DNA of 64,000 nucleotides, taken from the NCBI GenBank assembly GCA_037138755.1, contig JBAXHT010000001.1, positions 1,397,805 to 1,461,804 of the forward strand. The letters are read 5' to 3'. The translations under genes and the position numbers were made by a program. This DNA comes from Armatimonadota bacterium. Its GTDB lineage: Bacteria > Armatimonadota > Fimbriimonadia > Fimbriimonadales > Fimbriimonadaceae. This document shows positions 8,613-17,460 of this stretch, piece after piece. The stretch's first letter is position 1. The number at the start of each line of letters is the position of its first letter. A model generated the notes under the pieces. The model was not told the origin of the DNA, did no database searches, and saw nothing but the letters and a program-made list of their open reading frames with translations.

Positions 8613-9188
8613 TTAGATTGACTTCGCAAGGATAATCGCTTCTGCAACTTCCTGCATCGTCTTACGAAGGTTCATTGACTGCACCTGGATGCGACGGTAG
8701 GCTTCAGCCTCGCCAAGGCTGTGGGAGTCCATCAAGATTCCCTTGGCTCGGTCGATTGCCTTTCGGGCTTCGAGACGCTGCGATAGGTTCGTCACTTCCT
8801 TTGTTAGCAAGACGTTTTGCTCAAAGCGGGCGCGGGCAACTTCGATCGAGGGTGCTAAATCGCTCGGCTTAAACGGCTTCACCAGATAAGCAAAGACCCC
8901 AGCGGCTCGGGCTCGGTCGATGAGTTCCTTATCCGAGTAGGCCGTAAGCATGATCGTCGGAGCGATGTTTTCGTCGGTGATAATGTCGACCGCCTCAATC
9001 CCGTCCATCACGGGCATCTTGACGTCAAGAATGCAGACATCCGGCTTCAATTCTCTCGCCAGATCCACCGCTGCTTGGCCGTCGCCAGCCTCACCCACAA
9101 CTTCATATCCGAGGCTCTCCAGCATCTGGCGGAGGTCAAGCCGGATAATCGGCTCATCATCAGCAATCACTACGCGAACTTGGGACAT
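8613..9188 (-). CDS. ANTAR-domain response regulator
   Basis: A 191-residue regulator with an N-terminal receiver domain (DD at 10-11, phospho-acceptor Asp55 in LDVKMP, YLVKPF) and a C-terminal ANTAR domain (ARKAIDRAKGILM, EAYRRIQ). ANTAR domains bind paired RNA hairpins and antiterminate transcription. ATG 9188 (MSQVRVVIADDE) is the natural start. An upstream in-frame start at 9248 would add an unrelated 20 residues. It is first in the operon with HIT, UDG and M1 aminopeptidase. No sensor kinase is adjacent, and no obvious paired-hexaloop ANTAR target was found nearby. Confidence 0.93.
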   Translation of the reverse strand: MSQVRVVIADDEPIIRLDLRQMLESLGYEVVGEAGDGQAAVDLARELKPDVCILDVKMPVMDGIEAVDIITDENIAPTIMLTAYSDKELIDRARAAGVFAYLVKPFKPSDLAPSIEVARARFEQNVLLTKEVTNLSQRLEARKAIDRAKGILMDSHSLGEAEAYRRIQVQSMNLRKTMQEVAEAIILAKSI

Positions 9189-9257
9189 GGCTCTTTGGGT
9201 GCCGACACGATCTTCATCGATCCGCATCGCGAATCTAAAAGATACCATGATCTAAGC

Positions 9258-9263
9258 TAAAAT
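9258..9263 (+). promoter_or_regulatory. -10 box TAAAAT, leaderless start
   Basis: TAAAAT lies 5 nt before the GTG start at 9269. Transcription should begin at or next to the start codon, and there is no Shine-Dalgarno. Confidence 0.55.
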
Positions 9264-9268
9264 GAACC

Positions 9269-10123
9269 GTGGCAAAGCGCGCAGACGGTTTTCTCGATCA
9301 GATCATAGATTACGCAGGCACTTTTCCCCCTGCTGCTCTCGCCGCTTCCGAAGCTGTTGAGAGTTACTTTGCCTTGATGGACACCGACGATCACTGGATC
9401 ATCGAGAACCTGGCGTGGCGGGTCGCCGATCTCGCAACTCTGGCAGATTTACTCGGAAATCGAAACGTTGGAATCGCGGCAATTGGTCGTACAGGTGCTG
9501 AGTGGGCTGACTGGCAGGCAGCCAGGGAGTATGACGCGAAGGACATGTCCGTCTTCTTAGGCATGAGCCAAAATTCGATGATCCGAACCTACGAGTGCCC
9601 GGCTCCGCCTCTGTCGCACTTCAGTGCGGGAATCGCCTCGCTCAAGAGCTACCGCGATGAAACCGACGTGTTCTTCGAGGTCTCTTGGGATCGAGACGTA
9701 ACCGACGAACTTGCCATGATGGCGGAGAGTGAATGGCTTTCTGCAAAGTTTCGATGTGGGGGGGCTGCAATCCCGTCTCCAACTCAACTCGCGACCGTTT
9801 TGAAAGAGTGCATTGATCTAGAGCTACCTTTCAAACTCACCGCTGGACTGCACGAGCCAGTAGCTCACGAAGGTCAGCACGGCTTCCTTAACGTGTTCGC
9901 CGCTATCGGCATGCGGTATCTGGAGGATTCTAGCATCAGTGAGATGGCAAGTATTCTCGCCGACGAGAATCCATCCTCGTTCTCGATCACGGGAGCTTTT
10001 GCCTATCGCGGCCGCGAGTTCTCCGAAGACGACCTCGAGGACCTTCGCTCCTTCTTCACCACCTTTGGCTCGTGCAGCGTTGCCGAGCCGCTCGCCGGCC
10101 TCGACCGCCTCGCAGGAAAGTAA
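9269..10123 (+). CDS. Conserved-looking protein of unknown function next to fahA
   Basis: A 284-residue soluble protein that I cannot assign. It has no signal peptide or membrane segment. Conspicuous stretches are IDYAGTFPPAAL near the N-terminus, FEVSWDRDV in the middle, and KFRCGG followed later by PFKLTAGLHEPV and HGFLNVFAA. This alternation of short hydrophobic strands with amphipathic helices would suit an alpha/beta barrel, but that is speculation. It is separated by only 3 nt from fumarylacetoacetase, so a linked role in aromatic or branched-acid breakdown is suggested by context only. The GTG start is fixed by the -10 box directly in front. Confidence 0.8.
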   Translation: MAKRADGFLDQIIDYAGTFPPAALAASEAVESYFALMDTDDHWIIENLAWRVADLATLADLLGNRNVGIAAIGRTGAEWADWQAAREYDAKDMSVFLGMSQNSMIRTYECPAPPLSHFSAGIASLKSYRDETDVFFEVSWDRDVTDELAMMAESEWLSAKFRCGGAAIPSPTQLATVLKECIDLELPFKLTAGLHEPVAHEGQHGFLNVFAAIGMRYLEDSSISEMASILADENPSSFSITGAFAYRGREFSEDDLEDLRSFFTTFGSCSVAEPLAGLDRLAGK

Positions 10124-10126
10124 ATC

Positions 10127-11371
10127 ATGTTTGTCGTACCAAAAACCGCTCGCTCCTGGGTCAACGTTGATCCATCGTCTCATTTTTCAATCCAAAACTT
10201 GCCGTTCGCAATCTTTGCTCCGCTAGCAAGGGAAGTCACGTTGGCGACCGCCATTGGCGACTACGTTGTCGATATCACGGTTCTTCGTGACGCCGGCCTG
10301 ATTTCCGACAAGCAGTTTCCATTTCTTGACAGCTTTGCTGACCTAACTCAAGAAGAGTTCTCTGCGCTTCGGAAGGCGCTCTTCGAGCTCCTTGAAGAGT
10401 CGAACCCCAAGCTTCGGGATAATGACATTCTGCGTCTGAAAGCGTTGATCCCCATGAGGAAGGCGAGGCTAATGCTTCCAATCAAACCAACGGCCTTTAT
10501 CGACTTCTATTCGGGAATCAACCATGCAAGCAATGTGGGTCGCATGTTCCGACCGGACATGCCTCCGCTTCTGCCGAACTATCGCCACCTACCGGTCGCG
10601 TACAACGGCAGGGCGAGCAGTGTCGTTGTCAGCGGGACTCCGATCCGGCGCCCGAAGGGCCAGACCAAAGCCCCTGATTCCGAAGCGCCGACTTTCGGCC
10701 CTACTCAAGAATTGGACTTCGAACTCGAAATGGGATTCTATGTCGGGATGCCGTCCGCGATGGGCGAGACGGTCGATATTGGCCTTGCGAAAGACCATAT
10801 TCTCGGTTTTGTACTCGTCAACGACTGGTCGGCGCGCGATGTGCAGCGTTGGGAATATCAGCCGCTTGGGCCGTTCCTTGCCAAGTCGTTCGGAACATCC
10901 GTTTCTCCTTGGGTTGTCCTGGCGGACGCTCTGGAGCCATTCCGAGTTACCCGGTTGGAACAAGACCCTCCGGTGCTCGGTCACCTTAGGACAAGTGAGC
11001 CGATGGCTTATGATGTCACTCTCGAAGTCAAGCTGAAGCCCGAAGGCGCCAGCGAGTATGCGAACGTCTCGCGTACCAACGCGAACCAGCTTTACTGGTC
11101 CTTCGACCAGCAGCTCGCGCACCAAGCCTCTAACGGAACGCCGCTCTCTTGGGGCGACCTGTATGCCAGCGGAACGATCTCCGGCACTGAAGAGGGAACT
11201 TATGGCTCACTGCTAGAGCTCACTTGGCGAGGCTCAAAACCGATTGAGGTTGGTGGCGTGTCCCGGAAGTTCCTTGAGGATGGCGACAGTCTCGTCCTGA
11301 CGGGTTATTGCCAAGGCGACGGCTTCAGAGTCGGCTTTGGCGAAGTCGAAGGCACAATTCTCCCTGCCTAG
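10127..11371 (+). CDS. fahA: Fumarylacetoacetase
   Basis: Hydrolyses fumarylacetoacetate to fumarate and acetoacetate, the last step of tyrosine breakdown. The 414 residues match full-length FAH: an N-terminal SH3-like part (FAIFAP, GDYVVDI) and a catalytic domain with TAFIDFYSGINHASNVGRMF, the metal-binding ELDFELEMGFYVG acids, LVNDWSARDVQRWEYQPLGPF, and the C-terminal GTISG and FLEDGD segments. No homogentisate dioxygenase lies in the window; the only partner is the unknown gene 3 nt upstream. A strong hairpin follows the stop. Confidence 0.95.
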   Translation: MFVVPKTARSWVNVDPSSHFSIQNLPFAIFAPLAREVTLATAIGDYVVDITVLRDAGLISDKQFPFLDSFADLTQEEFSALRKALFELLEESNPKLRDNDILRLKALIPMRKARLMLPIKPTAFIDFYSGINHASNVGRMFRPDMPPLLPNYRHLPVAYNGRASSVVVSGTPIRRPKGQTKAPDSEAPTFGPTQELDFELEMGFYVGMPSAMGETVDIGLAKDHILGFVLVNDWSARDVQRWEYQPLGPFLAKSFGTSVSPWVVLADALEPFRVTRLEQDPPVLGHLRTSEPMAYDVTLEVKLKPEGASEYANVSRTNANQLYWSFDQQLAHQASNGTPLSWGDLYASGTISGTEEGTYGSLLELTWRGSKPIEVGGVSRKFLEDGDSLVLTGYCQGDGFRVGFGEVEGTILPA

Positions 11372-11385
11372 AGCCTAAAAGAACA

Positions 11386-11418
11386 ATGGGGCAAGCAATT
11401 CTAGATCGCTTGCCCCAT
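11386..11418. terminator. Bidirectional terminator hairpin
   Basis: A perfect 11-bp stem (11386-11396 with 11408-11418, ATGGGGCAAGC arm) with an 11-nt loop sits between the convergent ends of fahA and the PilZ gene. The T-tract is short on both sides. Confidence 0.7.
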
Positions 11419-11435
11419 CTTTGTGCGAGAGAAAC

Positions 11436-11804
11436 TTACGAAGCTAAGTCGTCGGCCTGGCGCTGAAACACCTGGTGGACAAACTCTGCCACTGCCATAC
11501 GCTCTTCATGATTCTCGGGAACGAACCGGACGCCTGCGCTAAACAGGTCGGAGTTCGGAATTTCGACGGTGTGTCGGATCTCCCCTCGGAGTTCCAAGTT
11601 GTCGCCATCGGTGCAAGCTACCTGAATAAAAACCTTTGAACCCGAAACCAGTTGAGAGCGAGTCCGGACCTGGATTCCTCCTAGGCCAATGTCTGTAATA
11701 ACAACGTTCACCGTGTCAGACGAACCGTCAATGGTCATCACGGCGTAATCCAGCAGCTCGTACCGAATGTAGCGACGTTTGTCAGTGTTATATGCCAGAT
11801 TCAA
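11436..11804 (-). CDS. PilZ-domain protein
   Basis: A stand-alone PilZ domain of 122 residues, normally a cyclic-di-GMP receptor. The RxxxR arginine motif is present as KRRYIRYEL near the N-terminus. The second motif, usually (D/N)xSxxG, reads DIGLGG here, so the Ser is replaced by Gly and ligand binding may be weakened. It probably adjusts motility, secretion or polysaccharide output; the target is unknown. A terminator separates it from the upstream gene, so it has its own promoter in 11805-11900. Confidence 0.88.
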   Translation of the reverse strand: MNLAYNTDKRRYIRYELLDYAVMTIDGSSDTVNVVITDIGLGGIQVRTRSQLVSGSKVFIQVACTDGDNLELRGEIRHTVEIPNSDLFSAGVRFVPENHEERMAVAEFVHQVFQRQADDLAS

Positions 11805-11903
11805 CGGAAGTCTCCTAGTCTCGGTGACCGAACAAAGCTCGGTACAAGAGAGTTATCGGAGAGTTGATTCCATATACTAAGACTTGGGAACCATCAAAAA
11901 TGA

Positions 11904-11934
11904 GAAAGGCGATCCGAATCTCGGATCGCCTTTC
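11904..11934 (-). terminator. Intrinsic terminator
   Basis: A perfect 14-bp stem (11904-11917 with 11921-11934) with a 3-nt loop. On the minus strand it is followed by a TTTTT tract (11896-11900). It ends the transcript of the copper-amine-oxidase-N-like gene. Confidence 0.88.
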
Positions 11935-11954
11935 CTGATCGTCTGAAAGGAGCC

Positions 11955-13406
11955 TTACTTGGACTCTTTCTTGGTGATCAGCACGTGACCAGTTGAAGGG
12001 TCAAAATCGATGTTGACTTTAAGAGCGTCTCGCATGAACGTCAAAGGAACGATGGTTCGTCCTCGATCGATGTAAGGCGCCATTTCTAGCTTGAACGACT
12101 GGTCGTTGACCTTTGCGTTTGCATCGCCAACTTTGAACCAGATCTTCGTTCCGTCCGCGGAAGCGTTAACTTCCTTGGCCGACTTGAGCCATTCGACCAT
12201 TCCGCCGGCCTTTTTGATCAGGTGTCGGAACGGGGTCATCGGGATCCCTTCGTCAACTCGAGGCTGAACATCGAACTCGACGAATCGTCCGTTATAAAGA
12301 ACGGCGAAGGTGTTGACACCCTCCATTCGGAAGCCTTTATCAATCGAAAGAACCTTGCTCGCTGCTTCAGCGGCGAAGTTCGGCAAGCCGTAAGGTCGAG
12401 CAACTCGGGTTCCAGTCGGGACCATGTTCAGGTTGCCCATTGGAATTCCGCCATCCACGACTGGCGACTTAAGGGTTGCTACTTTGTCATCAATCTTGGG
12501 GGCGACCTTTGTGCTCGTTGGCTGGAGCTTCGGTGGCGTTTTCGCCGGAGTGGTTGCCGTTACGGTGGTTTTGACTACGGGAACCGTCTTTGGCTCGGAG
12601 ACCTTTGGGGTCGTGACCTTTGGAGTCGCAACTCCAACTGGAGCAGTTGCCGCTGCGACAGCTAACTCTGAACCCTTAACCTTTACGCTGGTGTCCTCAA
12701 TCGTCGGAACGGAAGTGCCCTTCGACACAACGGCCTCTCCGCCGCCGAGCCCCACACGATTAGTTCGACCGCCTGGGTTGTTGACAAACACGCGGACCTG
12801 CTTCGACTTGTAGGTGTTGGTTAGTTCATCGACCACCCAAGCTTCGACGGTGTGCCATCCATTGGATTCTTTCTGGGTATCCCAGACATAGTTGTAAGGG
12901 GGGGTGTTCTTAATGTCTTTGTGGTCGCCGTCGATGAAGAACGAAACGAACGCGTTCTTCAGTTCCTTGCCGAAACCGATCTTGATTTCGACAGGACCCT
13001 TAACGGTCTCGCCTTGTTTTGGACCAGTGATGTAAACAGGGCCCTTGTTGCCTTGGTCGGTCGAGATGTTTTGCTTCTGACTGGAAAGAACTTTTCCGGT
13101 CTTGTCGTACAGCCGAATCTCAACTTCGTTGTCTCCGTCCTTGAGGTCGGTGACGGTAACGGTGAACTCAACGGTTCCCTTGGTTTCCTTCGACGCAACC
13201 GCGCGGGTAGCGAACGACTCGCCGTTGATGCGGAGTTCAACCAACGAAGCATTAGCGCCATCGTACTTTACGGTCAGAGTCGGGCTGTTGAGAGCTCGCT
13301 GAATCAGAATCTCGGCATCAAATGCAAACGCGAACGAACCAGCGGAGAGGGCAGCAGCGCCCGCCAAAGCCATCGTTCTCTTAATCTTCGTGAACCTATT
13401 CACCAT
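11955..13406 (-). CDS. Exported protein with copper-amine-oxidase-N-like stalk domain
   Basis: About 483 residues. The N-terminus has a basic region and an Ala-rich signal peptide (MALAGAAALSAGSFAFA). Two Ig-like or cadherin-like beta domains follow (about 30-220; VYITGPKQGETVKGPVEIKIG marks the second). Next is a Pro/Thr/Lys/Val-rich linker (about 250-330). The C-terminal 130 residues resemble the 'copper amine oxidase N-terminal' stalk domain common in surface proteins (IDRGRTIVPLTFMRDAL, VLITKKE). It is likely an anchored cell-surface protein with no catalytic motif seen. ATG 13406 is chosen because the longer start at 13439 adds no signal-like sequence. Confidence 0.8.
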   Translation of the reverse strand: MVNRFTKIKRTMALAGAAALSAGSFAFAFDAEILIQRALNSPTLTVKYDGANASLVELRINGESFATRAVASKETKGTVEFTVTVTDLKDGDNEVEIRLYDKTGKVLSSQKQNISTDQGNKGPVYITGPKQGETVKGPVEIKIGFGKELKNAFVSFFIDGDHKDIKNTPPYNYVWDTQKESNGWHTVEAWVVDELTNTYKSKQVRVFVNNPGGRTNRVGLGGGEAVVSKGTSVPTIEDTSVKVKGSELAVAAATAPVGVATPKVTTPKVSEPKTVPVVKTTVTATTPAKTPPKLQPTSTKVAPKIDDKVATLKSPVVDGGIPMGNLNMVPTGTRVARPYGLPNFAAEAASKVLSIDKGFRMEGVNTFAVLYNGRFVEFDVQPRVDEGIPMTPFRHLIKKAGGMVEWLKSAKEVNASADGTKIWFKVGDANAKVNDQSFKLEMAPYIDRGRTIVPLTFMRDALKVNIDFDPSTGHVLITKKESK

Positions 13407-13420
13407 GTTATCACCAAGCA

Positions 13421-13436
13421 CTATCCCCCCGGATAG
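13421..13436. promoter_or_regulatory. Palindrome CTATCC-CCCC-GGATAG, possible operator
   Basis: A 6-bp inverted repeat around four C residues, 15 bp upstream of the start at 13406 in a divergent promoter region. It may be an operator; a chance palindrome is possible. Confidence 0.3.
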
Positions 13437-13535
13437 CAATACAGGTGGCTTATTGTCGCACTTCTGGCCCAGAATGTCAACGATCTTTTTGCGTTCTTCA
13501 CAATTTTCTGTGACAGGTTGTGCGTCAATAAAGAG

Positions 13536-14792
13536 ATGCTCTCTGCGCTAGTGGCAACGGTTGTGATGTCAACCCTCGATCAACGTCCCCTTCTGGACTA
13601 TCTAGCCTTGCCACAAAGGGGCCTCCCTTCTGCAAAACTGACCCGCAACAACGGCATCGACGAGATCGAATTCTGCAGCCAGATGTGGCAGAAACAGCTC
13701 TGGTCGCACCGCATTCTCATGAAGGTTCCGAAGGGTGCTGAGAAGACGGAGACAGCGATTCTCTACATCACCGGCGATGGTCCCTTCAAGGGCGACATGG
13801 TAGATATCAACCTCCTATCCAACGCCACCGGAATGCCGATCATGATGCTCTTCAACATCCCCAATCAGCCAATCTGGGAGATGCGTGAAGATGATCTCAT
13901 CGCTCACACCTTTACAAAGTATCTCGAAACCGGCGACACCACTTGGCCGCTCCTGTTCCCCATGACCAAAGCCGCGGTCTCGTCTATGGACGTTATCCAG
14001 AGGTTCACCAAACAAAACGGGATGAACATCAAGAAATTTGTCGTCACTGGAGCAAGCAAGCGCGGCTGGACTACCTGGCTCACGGCTGCCAGCGGCGACA
14101 AACGGGTTGTCGGAATCGCGCCCATGGTCTACGACAACCTCAACATCGGCCCACAACTCAAACACCAACTCGAAATGTGGGGCGACTACAGCGAGCAAAT
14201 CCAGGACTACACCCGCCGTGGGCTCCAAGCCAAACTCGAGACCAACGAGGGCAAAAAACTCCTCGAAATGGTCGATCCGTACTCATACCGCGACAAGATC
14301 AAGGTCCCAACCCTGATCGTCAATGGCTCAAACGACCAATACTGGGCCACCGACGCCACCAAGCTCTATTGGAACGACCTCAAGCAACCCAAGAACGTCC
14401 TCCAAGTCCCCAACAATGGCCACGGACTCAGCGACCGAATCCGCCTCACGAACTCCATCGGCGCTTTCGCGAGGTCCCTCAACGGAGCCTTCAAGTTTCC
14501 GAGACTGCAAAGCAAAACAACGGTCACCGAAGAGGAAGTCTCCTTCAACCTCGACCCGAGCGAAGGCCAAATGGAAGCCGTCTCGATCTGGAAAGCCGAA
14601 AGTGACACCAAAGACTTCCGCGAGCGACGCTTCGTCGAAGAGAAAAAGGCCAAAACTGACATCCTCAAAACCGAACTCAAGCCCGGAAAGTGGAGTGCCG
14701 TCTTCCTCGAGGCTCGTTACAACATCGGCGGTAAGCCTTTCACCCTATCGACTCCCTGCGAAATCGCCTACGGTGGTAAACCCCAAAAATGA
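13536..14792 (+). CDS. PhoPQ-activated pathogenicity-related (PqaA-like) hydrolase
   Basis: An alpha/beta-hydrolase-fold protein of the PhoPQ_related family, about 418 residues. Family features include the early LLDYLALP segment, ILYITGDGP, a nucleophile elbow GASKRGWTTW (Ser in GxSxxG), the acid-side region VNGSNDQYW and the C-terminal histidine in NNGHGL. The N-terminus (MLSALVATVVMSTL) looks like a weak signal peptide. The physiological substrate is unknown even in the name-giving family. The start ATG 13536 is preferred over GTG 13518. The stop overlaps the next start as ATGA, so the two products are co-translated. Confidence 0.88.
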   Translation: MLSALVATVVMSTLDQRPLLDYLALPQRGLPSAKLTRNNGIDEIEFCSQMWQKQLWSHRILMKVPKGAEKTETAILYITGDGPFKGDMVDINLLSNATGMPIMMLFNIPNQPIWEMREDDLIAHTFTKYLETGDTTWPLLFPMTKAAVSSMDVIQRFTKQNGMNIKKFVVTGASKRGWTTWLTAASGDKRVVGIAPMVYDNLNIGPQLKHQLEMWGDYSEQIQDYTRRGLQAKLETNEGKKLLEMVDPYSYRDKIKVPTLIVNGSNDQYWATDATKLYWNDLKQPKNVLQVPNNGHGLSDRIRLTNSIGAFARSLNGAFKFPRLQSKTTVTEEEVSFNLDPSEGQMEAVSIWKAESDTKDFRERRFVEEKKAKTDILKTELKPGKWSAVFLEARYNIGGKPFTLSTPCEIAYGGKPQK

Positions 14793-15685
14793 TTCGGCTT
14801 CTCCTTGGCCTTGCTATCGTCGGCTGCAATTCGGCTCCTCAAACCCCGAAGCCGACAAACATCAAGCTCTACTCAATCGGTCACTCGCTCAGCAGCGAAA
14901 TTCCCGATATGGTCGCCTCGCTAGCCAAGAACACTCCGGGTCTCAAGTTCGAATTCCAAGAGCAATTCCGACTCGGAGCGCCGCTGGACCTCCAGTGGAA
15001 TGAAGCAGTCAAACCCGCCGACAAATGGGATGACGGCAGATTCCGAATCAGCTATCCAAAGAGTCTTGGCAAAGGCGGCTACAACGCCGTCGTCCTCGTC
15101 GACTCCGTCCCTCGCGGCGGTGACTGGCAGGAAAAAAACTCCATCGAATTCCTCACTAAGTTCGCCGACTACATCGGTCGCACGAACCCGAATGCCAGCA
15201 TCTACTACGTTGAACCCTGGCACAGCCTCAAAAGCGGAACCGGCAAAGCCGAATGGGACACCCACAGCCCAACCCGCAACCTCCCGTGGCGCAAACGCGT
15301 CGACGCCGACGCCCCGATGTGGCTAAGAATCAAGTCCGCCGCCGAAAAGGCCACCGGTCGCAAAATCACTCTGATCCGAGAAGCCCAAGCGCTCGGCGCG
15401 CTAGTCGATGCCGCCGAAGCCGGCCGCCTCCCCGGATTCACCAAAGCCCAAGACCTCTTCGGCGACGACATCCACCTCAAGCCCGCCGGAATGTACTTCA
15501 TCGCCTGCCTCCAATACGCCGTCATCTTCGGCCGCTCTCCCGAGGGCCTCACCGTTGACCTCAAAGGTCGCTGGGGCAGCGAATACTGGGGCAAGCAACT
15601 CTACGGCAACGGTCCGATCCACCAAAGACCGGACCCTGCCGCCGTCAAAGAAATGCAACGCATCGCCTGGCAGTTCGCTAACTAG
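14789..15685 (+). CDS. SGNH-hydrolase-like lipoprotein
   Basis: A 298-residue exported protein with a very short signal and lipobox (LAIVGC). It begins the mature part with a block I-like YSIGHSLSSE and ends with DDIHLKPAGMYF, which resembles the Asp-x-x-His block V of SGNH/GDSL esterases. The nucleophile would be the Ser of GHSLS. It probably deacetylates or de-esterifies a carbohydrate or lipid at the cell surface. It is coupled by a 4-nt overlap to the PqaA-like hydrolase. The hydrolase fold is an inference from these two motifs. Confidence 0.75.
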   Translation: MIRLLLGLAIVGCNSAPQTPKPTNIKLYSIGHSLSSEIPDMVASLAKNTPGLKFEFQEQFRLGAPLDLQWNEAVKPADKWDDGRFRISYPKSLGKGGYNAVVLVDSVPRGGDWQEKNSIEFLTKFADYIGRTNPNASIYYVEPWHSLKSGTGKAEWDTHSPTRNLPWRKRVDADAPMWLRIKSAAEKATGRKITLIREAQALGALVDAAEAGRLPGFTKAQDLFGDDIHLKPAGMYFIACLQYAVIFGRSPEGLTVDLKGRWGSEYWGKQLYGNGPIHQRPDPAAVKEMQRIAWQFAN

Positions 15686-15698
15686 GTAAATTTTTGGA

Positions 15699-16010
15699 GT
15701 GACCGAGGTTACTGGCAAAAGGATCGTTGGACTAGCTGGTAAGTCGGCCCTTGTTGGCAATCTTCTCATTGCACTCGCTAGTTTAGTGGTGATCAAGAAT
15801 GACTCAATGCCACTTTGGGTCTTCTATCCTGGTTCCTTTTTGCCGCTTACCTTTGCTTGTCTCCTTTTGCTCTGCCTGTTGGTGTATTCCGAACTGAGAA
15901 AGTTCAGGGAGATGTATGCCTTGGCGGTTAAGTGGACGGCGGCCTTTATTCTGGTGAGTGCTGTTGAGATCTGGCTCGGGTACTCGTTACTTAACGGATT
16001 GAGGCACTGA
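15699..16010 (+). CDS. Small membrane protein, unknown
   Basis: A 103-residue protein with three probable transmembrane helices (about 16-33, 41-63 and 77-96) and a short basic cytoplasmic loop (SELRKFREMY). It has a GTG start with GGAG just upstream. No family is recognised. It lies 13 nt after the SGNH-like gene and before rnpB. Confidence 0.6.
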   Translation: MTEVTGKRIVGLAGKSALVGNLLIALASLVVIKNDSMPLWVFYPGSFLPLTFACLLLLCLLVYSELRKFREMYALAVKWTAAFILVSAVEIWLGYSLLNGLRH

Positions 16011-16093
16011 AGCTCGGCACGAATGCTGCTAGGTGATGATGACCCAGTCGTGAACTCAGTCGAATCAGGGCTACTGGAGGTACCCTGTAACCC

Positions 16094-16407
16094 GAAGTTG
16101 GCCGGGTGACGGCCCCGATTTGATCGGGGAGGAAAGTCCGGACTTCATAGGGCATGGTGCCCTCGGCAACGGGGGGCGGGGCGACCCGACGGAAAGTGCA
16201 ACAGAAACAAACCGCCTCGGCTCGCCGGGGTAAGGGTGAAATTGTGAGGTAAGAGCTCACGTCTTTGGTTAGCAATAGTCAAAGAGGGCAAACCCCACCA
16301 GAAGCAAGGCCAAATAGGGAGGGGCTGACTCGGCCCGACGACCCTCCGGGTTGGCCGCGTAGATAAATCGTCACACAAATACAGAATCCGGCTTACAGGC
16401 CAACTTC
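16094..16407 (+). ncRNA. rnpB: RNase P RNA, bacterial type A
   Basis: The catalytic RNA of RNase P, which trims the 5' ends of tRNA precursors. The P1 helix is formed by GAAGTTGGCC at the 5' end and GGCCAACTTC at the 3' end. Conserved core elements appear in order: GAGGAAAGTCCGGACT, ACAGAAA, GGTAAGGGTGAAA, AGAGCTCAC, AACCCCACC, AGCAAGGCC, TAGATAAATCGTC and ACAGAATCCGGCTTACAGG. TACCCT at 16081-16086 is a fair -10 box. The length of about 314 nt is at the short end for the type. Confidence 0.96.
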
Positions 16408-16490
16408 AAAACTGGATCGTATCCAACGAATTCAGCATCTATTCAGCTTTCCTTCATCAAATTCAAATATTGGCTTGGCACCATAAACGT

Positions 16491-17387
16491 ATGTCCAAGC
16501 GAGCCTTTACTCTCATCGAGCTCCTCGTAGTCATCGCAATCATCGCGATCCTCGCCGCGATCCTCTTCCCAGTCTTCGCCCAAGCCAAAGCCGCTGCAAA
16601 GAAATCCGCCTGCCTCAGCAACCAGAAGCAGCTCGGAATCGGCGCCCAACTCTACATGACCGACAACGACGGAGCACTCTACCACCACCACGAGCAATGG
16701 GTCCTGGACGACGGCTCGCTGAGAGACGATCTCCCCGCCGACATCACCGGCTGTGAAGGCGGCGGATACGGGAACAGCCAAGCCGAAAAGCCGTGGGCTG
16801 TCTTCTTCCAGCCTTATCTCAAGAACCGGCAGATCCTCTTCTGTCCAACCGATTCGACGCCAAAGTCGACGACCCTCTCCCAAACAATCGAGGAATACAA
16901 CGGTGGAATCGAGGAGATTGGAACCGAGTGCGCCGTCGCCCCAACCGGTGAACAGTGCCGCGCAGAACAAGGTCACCTGACCATGTGGAGCTATCTGCTC
17001 AACTCCATATTCACCCACAAATCCTGCACCTACGCGATGGATGGCTCGCTGGGCGACTTCGCATCCGAATCTCTTCTCGCCAGCCTAGAAAATCCGAACA
17101 TCATCATGTTCAGCGAGCGTAACTCCGCCGGTTTCGCCGATCCAGAAAGCGATTTCCATTACACATCCCAGGACGATTACGACACGTGGTCCGGCGAGGG
17201 TGCGATGGTCCAGTGGGGCAGCGGAAGCCGACCCAACGAGGGCTGGCTCCTCCAAAACCGGCATAACCAAGGCGCAAATTACATCTACGCTGACACCCAT
17301 GCCAAGAATCTTCGCTGGGGCAAGGCGCGTCTTGACCAGTTTCCAGATCATGTAGTGAGAAAGCCGCTCGCGAATCCACCGCTGTAG
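16491..17387 (+). CDS. Type IV prepilin-like protein with DUF1559-type C-terminus
   Basis: A 298-residue pseudopilin-like protein. The class III signal is [19 protein letters not shown], cleaved before the Phe, followed by a hydrophobic helix and a globular domain. [24 protein letters not shown] and the later [15 protein letters not shown] ('H-x-G-x-N...ADGH'-type) match the H-X9-DG/DUF1559 proteins expanded in Planctomycetes and Armatimonadota. It is probably assembled or exported by a type II/IV pilus machine not in the window. ATG 16491 directly precedes the signal; an upstream start at 16470 adds seven residues and is less likely. Confidence 0.9.
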   Translation: MSKRAFTLIELLVVIAIIAILAAILFPVFAQAKAAAKKSACLSNQKQLGIGAQLYMTDNDGALYHHHEQWVLDDGSLRDDLPADITGCEGGGYGNSQAEKPWAVFFQPYLKNRQILFCPTDSTPKSTTLSQTIEEYNGGIEEIGTECAVAPTGEQCRAEQGHLTMWSYLLNSIFTHKSCTYAMDGSLGDFASESLLASLENPNIIMFSERNSAGFADPESDFHYTSQDDYDTWSGEGAMVQWGSGSRPNEGWLLQNRHNQGANYIYADTHAKNLRWGKARLDQFPDHVVRKPLANPPL

Positions 17388-17460
17388 ACTCCCGTCTCGC
17401 ACGGTCCTCCCGATAGAATCGGTACTGAACCTCGTGCGTGATGTCTCCGCACCGAGACGG

